Part shown: positions 7,164 to 9,594 of the stretch, piece by piece
Numbering within the stretch: the stretch's first letter is position 1
Layout of the letters: each line of letters opens with the position of its first letter
Program-made: the position numbers and the translations under genes
From: Lachnospiraceae bacterium UBA3821
GTDB taxonomy: Bacteria; Bacillota; Clostridia; Lachnospirales; Lachnospiraceae
Direction: 5' to 3'
Assembly: GCA_002368865.1 (NCBI GenBank)
Contig: DFDT01000195.1
Location: 1-9,594, forward strand
Length of the DNA stretch: 9,594 bases
The notes under the pieces: model-generated
Databases searched by the model: none
What the model was told of the DNA's origin: nothing
The model's input: only the letters and a program-made list of their open reading frames with translations

Positions 7164-7182
7164 ATTATCTGCATTTTGTCAA
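7154..7182 (-). promoter_or_regulatory. Sigma-70-type promoter of the regulator-VanW-moeA operon
   Basis: On the minus strand the -35 box TTGACA (7177-7182) is a perfect match. A 17-base spacer follows, then TAATAT (7154-7159) as a -10 box with four of six consensus bases. Transcription would start near 7147, leaving a leader of about 33 bases before the regulator ATG at 7114. It is the best promoter in the window and lies inside two operator-like palindromes. Confidence 0.75.
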
Positions 7183-7194
7183 TTATATTAAACA
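7177..7194. promoter_or_regulatory. Operator O2: imperfect palindrome over the -35 box
   Basis: TGTCAATTATATTAAACA matches O1 at 15 of 18 positions. The distal half-site is identical, and the three mismatches fall in the half that also encodes the -35 box TTGACA. Its centre is 31 bp from that of O1, about three helical turns, so two dimers would sit on the same face of the DNA. Confidence 0.55.
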
Positions 7195-7251
7195 TAGTGT
7201 GAGTTATATTTCAATTTACAATTTACACTTTCATACTCAAAAAGCTCCTGC

Positions 7252-7859
7252 TTAATCCATCCAAACAACTCCCTCATCATTCATTTCCTCATTCAAATTA
7301 TTGTATGAATGTACTTCGAAGATCATTTCATCCCGCATAATGCCGGAATCAAGTTCTGTCACTCTGCCTTTCGCCCAATTATTTGTACTTCTTGCATCAA
7401 GCCAGGCGAGGCTTCTGCATTCTGTCTCAAATATGGTCGCAAAGTAAAACAAACAATTTTTCAATCCCGGAACTCTCATGTAATCCTTAAATTTCCAGAG
7501 ATCATTCTTGATCCATCTTAAGGTCTCTTCGTCTTTACCGCCGGTGTATTTTAACTCGAATATAGCCACAACCTCAACAACCGCTTCACCAAGCCAACTA
7601 TAGTCTAAATTTTCATCAATATGAACAATTGCCAAATCAGCCCTGTACTTTAACTCTTTCATATAGTATTCCGCATAAATTCTTAGGCTGTTCTCCCTGA
7701 GAAGCGTATCAAGTTTTTGACGAAGATGATAATACAAAGCACACTTTAAAGAGTCCTCCCTAAGCAAATACTCCTCCATGTAATCCCTGGGTATATATCC
7801 TCTTTCCAGCACGCTTTAATAACCCTGTCTATTTCATTTATGACTTCCTGTGCAACCAT
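7252..7859 (-). pseudogene. Frameshifted PD-(D/E)XK nuclease-like protein
   Basis: Two overlapping frames join into one 202-residue protein if a single base is restored near 7810-7815. The first part starts at the ATG at 7859 (MVAQEVINEIDRVIKA), which has AGAGGAT upstream. The second continues as VLERGYIPRDYMEEYLL to the stop at 7252. The second frame alone could only start at a GTG (7812) without a ribosome binding site. Joined numbering: Glu64 in a helix (AEYYM), Asp75 (RADLAIV) and Glu102-x-Lys104 (VVAIFELKY), followed by a helix (WIKNDLWKFKDY). This is the order and spacing of a PD-(D/E)XK nuclease core, though the match is by eye only and the exact family is unknown. The shift site has no canonical slippery heptamer in the right phase, so programmed frameshifting is unlikely. 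It is either a decayed gene or a sequencing error. Confidence 0.65.
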
Positions 7860-7910
7860 AGTAAAACATCCTCTTCTATTTTTCCCGCCCCACTTTAATA
7901 TATCTATATA

Positions 7911-7927
7911 GGCGTTTGCGAAACGCC
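7911..7927. repeat. Perfect 7-bp hairpin GGCGTTT-GCG-AAACGCC
   Basis: The two 7-base arms are perfectly complementary around a 3-base loop. It lies about 50 bases upstream of the start of the frameshifted nuclease-like gene. On the minus strand it is not followed by a T run, so it is not a typical terminator. It falls between weak -35-like (TTGTGG, 7926-7931) and -10-like (TATAGA, 7903-7908) hexamers, where it could be an operator. Confidence 0.5.
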
Positions 7928-8031
7928 ACAAAGCCTGAAGCCCCCCCATAGCATAGGACTTACCGACTTTATAAAGCTTTTAAGCTTATTAAAGTGCGCC
8001 TGAAATATCTGATCCGTGGCATCTTATTATA

Positions 8032-8054
8032 GAATTCGTGCTCTGCACGAATTC
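8032..8054. repeat. Perfect 10-bp hairpin GAATTCGTGC-TCT-GCACGAATTC
   Basis: Ten perfectly complementary bases flank a 3-base loop, the strongest stem in the window. No clear T run follows on either strand, so termination is doubtful. On the minus strand TATAAT (8026-8031) abuts it directly, but I see no matching -35 box. Confidence 0.6.
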
Positions 8055-8080
8055 ATCCTTGTTTTAGTTCTGAATTGCTG

Positions 8081-8112
8081 AATTGCGAACGAGCTTAGCG
8101 AGTTTCGCAATT
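8081..8112. repeat. Hairpin with 9-bp arms AATTGCGAA / TTCGCAATT
   Basis: The perfect arms at 8081-8089 and 8104-8112 enclose a 14-base loop that can pair only weakly. The left arm overlaps the second copy of a tandem TGAATTGC (8071-8086), which suggests local duplication. Confidence 0.5.
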
Positions 8113-8162
8113 ACCTAATATATCTATATTTTACTATAACCACATGGTCACGACAAGACGCT

Positions 8163-8333
8163 TTACAGATTCACTTCTTTTTTCGCAACATCCACAATCT
8201 TTTCTCCCAACACATCCCAGAAGATACCTTCTACCTCTTCCGGCTGAAACATGGGAAACATCTTCAGGATTCCCTCCAGATTGATCCCGCATCTGCACAT
8301 AGTCTCTACCGCCCTTTTATCCTGTACATGCAT
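8163..8333 (-). CDS. 56-residue small protein of unknown function
   Basis: A short frame starting MHVQDKRAVETMCRCGINLE and ending KKEVNL. The ATG has AAGGGGG seven bases upstream, close to a good ribosome binding site. The sequence alternates hydrophobic and charged residues in a way typical of two or three helices (about 5-26, 31-54), with a CRC pair at 13-15. It has no membrane segment or signal. I do not recognise it. It lies between the IS30 remnant and the repeat-rich region, on the same strand as the nuclease-like pseudogene, but about 300 bases from it. It could be a regulator, an antitoxin-like partner or the intact tail of a lost gene. The coding character is moderately supported and the function is unknown. 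Confidence 0.6.
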   Translation of the reverse strand: MHVQDKRAVETMCRCGINLEGILKMFPMFQPEEVEGIFWDVLGEKIVDVAKKEVNL

Positions 8334-8478
8334 TATTTGTACCCCCTTTTGTTTTATACGACTCTTACTCCAACCTGCCTAGGCGTCTGCCTGACCCTTG
8401 AATGAAAAACTCATTGCAAAATCAGAAGGTTTTCTTATACATTAATCATTGTATTTTCTGTTTTTGTGGTGTTTTATG

Positions 8479-8487
8479 TGGTATAAT
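8479..8487 (+). promoter_or_regulatory. Extended -10 promoter-like element facing the IS remnant
   Basis: TGGTATAAT is a perfect extended -10 element (TGn plus TATAAT). The hexamer 17 bases upstream (TGTTTT) is a poor -35. Transcription would run rightwards, antisense to the transposase remnant. There is no plus-strand gene downstream that I can support, so it may be accidental. Confidence 0.3.
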
Positions 8488-8551
8488 CCGATTAAAACTG
8501 TTGAAAAAGGCTTAATTGTTTGCATACCAAAACAGCGGCCCGCATTTTCTT

Positions 8552-8570
8552 CTGCAAAAGTTAATGCAAC
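8552..8570. mobile_element. Possible terminal inverted repeat of the IS30-family element
   Basis: About 47 bases beyond the transposase stop, the minus strand reads GTTGCATTAACTTTTGCAG. This resembles, from memory, ends of IS30-type elements that begin with GTTGCA and carry a second TTGCA. The other end lies outside the window, so the pair cannot be compared, and no target duplication is visible. Confidence 0.3.
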
Positions 8571-8616
8571 CCACTTCGTATTGATTATGGATGATTAACT
8601 ATCTGCTTATGATTCC

Positions 8617-9594
8617 TTATTCTTTACTTAGTAGTTTTGGATTTAAACATATCTCGTCTGCGGCGACTGGGGACATGTTAAGTACTTCCAACAGTTTTTT
8701 CATTTCTTCAGTTTCAACAAGATCATACGGGCTTTTATATTCCAACCCAGGCCTTATTGTACTGTTGATATGATTTGCGATCAGCGTCATGTCATCCTGC
8801 GTATACCCTTTGAACGTTTTTCCTTGTGGAATGACATATCTTATAAATTCGTGATTCTTTTCTATGTGAGGTTTCTGCCACGAAGCCTGCGGATCACAGT
8901 AAAATATCTTTGTTCTTGGTGAACCACTCTTCGTATACTCAAGTGCTAAAGCATTTTTGAAACAGCGCCCATTCCGTGTCTGTAACTAAACTTATTGCAC
9001 CTGATCTCGGTCTGCTTTTTTCGACGCTTTTTGTATTTTACCTTACGTCTGAGATCCAGGTTACAGATAGAAAGTTCTCCCTGTTCGATGTAGTTGTAAA
9101 TACTCCGCTCCGACACCTTTATTTCATCCCTATGTGTATTACATATGTGAGATAACGGCTGTCCTTGTCTGATCAGTGGTGATAACACCTCATCAAGTGT
9201 CTGCAGTTCCTTTTGACTTAAACGGATACCGCCACGTGATTCTGATCGTGTTTTCTTAGCGCTAGCCTCGGCCTTTTCGGCAATGTAATAATACTTATCG
9301 TACTTGCAGGCCTTCTTGTTTTTCTCACTGCATAAGGCACAGATAAACGGTGGCTTTTCTGTCTTTTTGCAGGTGTGCGTAATACATCGTTCACAGTATT
9401 GCGTACAATCGTGCTCTATGCATGTCCAGCAACGTATGCTGCAGTATTCCTCCCCGCAAAGCCCTGTCTTATTACAATGCGGAGGATAAATGCAATCCGT
9501 GCCATTAGGATATGACGATCTTACCACTATTCTGTTTTGCTTAACTTCTCTTGTTATGCTTGATGTACTTCTGCCAAGTTCCTTCGCTATCTGG
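8617..9594 (-). pseudogene. IS30-family transposase remnant (internal deletion, frameshifts, 5' end outside window)
   Basis: The frame is open at the window edge and begins inside the N-terminal helix-turn-helix (QIAKELGRSTSSITREVKQNR). A cysteine-rich zinc-binding region follows (about 9495-9315; many CxxC and CxxxC pairs, starting CIYPPHC), then the second conserved block (SRGGIRLSQKE...GQPLSHI...SERSIYNYIEQGEL...LDLRRKVKYKKRRKK). Near 9000 the sequence jumps to a damaged second-aspartate motif (VTD in one frame, HGMGAV in the next, FKNALALEYTKSG in the third), so about 80-90 residues carrying the first catalytic aspartate are missing. The C-terminal block is intact in its own frame to the stop at 8617, including YCDPQASWQKPHIEKNHE with the catalytic Glu region. 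The protein cannot be an active DDE transposase. The element family is well supported. Confidence 0.88.

Larger units (their letters stand above)
7860..8162. repeat. Gene-free region dense in hairpins, direct and inverted repeats
   Basis: I see no gene in these 303 bases. They hold a 14-bp direct repeat TAATATATCTATAT (7896-7909 and 8116-8129) flanking about 206 bases. There is also a near-terminal inverted repeat: CACTTTAATA at 7891-7900 against TATTAAAGTG at 7987-7996, extendable to 12 of 14 matches. Three hairpins (7911-7927, 8032-8054, 8081-8112), paired AAGCTT sites (7974-7987), a tandem TGAATTGC (8071-8086) and a run of seven C (7941-7947) lie inside. The flanking repeats and nested symmetry suggest one or two small non-autonomous insertions (MITE-like) or a structured regulatory region. 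Nothing identifies a known family. Confidence 0.5.

Noticed and set aside
7239..7256. Possible terminator (AAGC-AGGA-GCTT then T run) at the end of the nuclease-like pseudogene
   Set aside because: The stem is only four base pairs and overlaps the gene end, too weak to support.
7800..7816. Programmed -1 frameshift in the nuclease-like gene
   Set aside because: No slippery heptamer lies in the correct phase, and no clear downstream structure was seen. A plain single-base deletion is simpler.
7888..8130. CRISPR array
   Set aside because: Repeats are of different types and spacing, with only two copies of each, and no cas genes are present.
8591..8773. 60-codon plus-strand frame downstream of the TATAAT at 8482
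   Set aside because: The opposite strand encodes the recognisable C-terminus of an IS30 transposase, which explains the open frame.

Overview
The window looks like a chromosomal segment of a low-to-mid GC Gram-positive anaerobe, most likely a clostridial Firmicute of the Lachnospiraceae type. This is inferred from the strong GGAGG-type ribosome binding sites, a VanW-family envelope protein, an OmpR/EnvZ-type two-component pair, and an IS30-type transposase with a cysteine-rich zinc region. Every gene I can support lies on the minus strand, so transcription runs from high to low coordinates. Roughly 1-6790 has balanced base composition and tight operon packing. Roughly 7140-8620 is visibly more AT-rich, loosely packed and contains broken genes, so it looks like an accessory junction.

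Reading in the direction of transcription: the right end (9594-8617) is the remnant of an IS30-family transposase, cut by the window edge, with an internal deletion and frameshifts. Next come a possible IS terminus and a 56-codon small gene (8333-8163). About 300 bases without a gene follow, packed with hairpins and direct and inverted repeats (7860-8162). Then comes a frameshifted gene with PD-(D/E)XK nuclease-like motifs (7859-7252).

A consensus promoter overlapped by two 18-bp operator-like palindromes (7146-7194) drives a probable four-gene operon. It encodes a HipB-like XRE regulator, a VanW-family membrane-anchored protein one base downstream of the regulator's stop, an 84-residue conserved-looking small protein, and MoeA (molybdenum insertase). 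The regulator probably controls itself and the operon. No HipA-type kinase is next to it.

A second operon follows, with its own candidate control site (an 11-bp-period direct repeat at 3698-3718). It encodes an OmpR-family response regulator, a sensor histidine kinase coupled to it by an ATGA overlap, and a small N-terminally anchored membrane protein. The most unusual object in the window is this kinase. Its reading frame runs without a stop into a lipoprotein-like exported domain, and a strong internal ribosome binding site and ATG sit exactly at the junction. The locus could therefore make both a fused kinase and a free lipoprotein. Bases 1-76 hold nothing I can identify.
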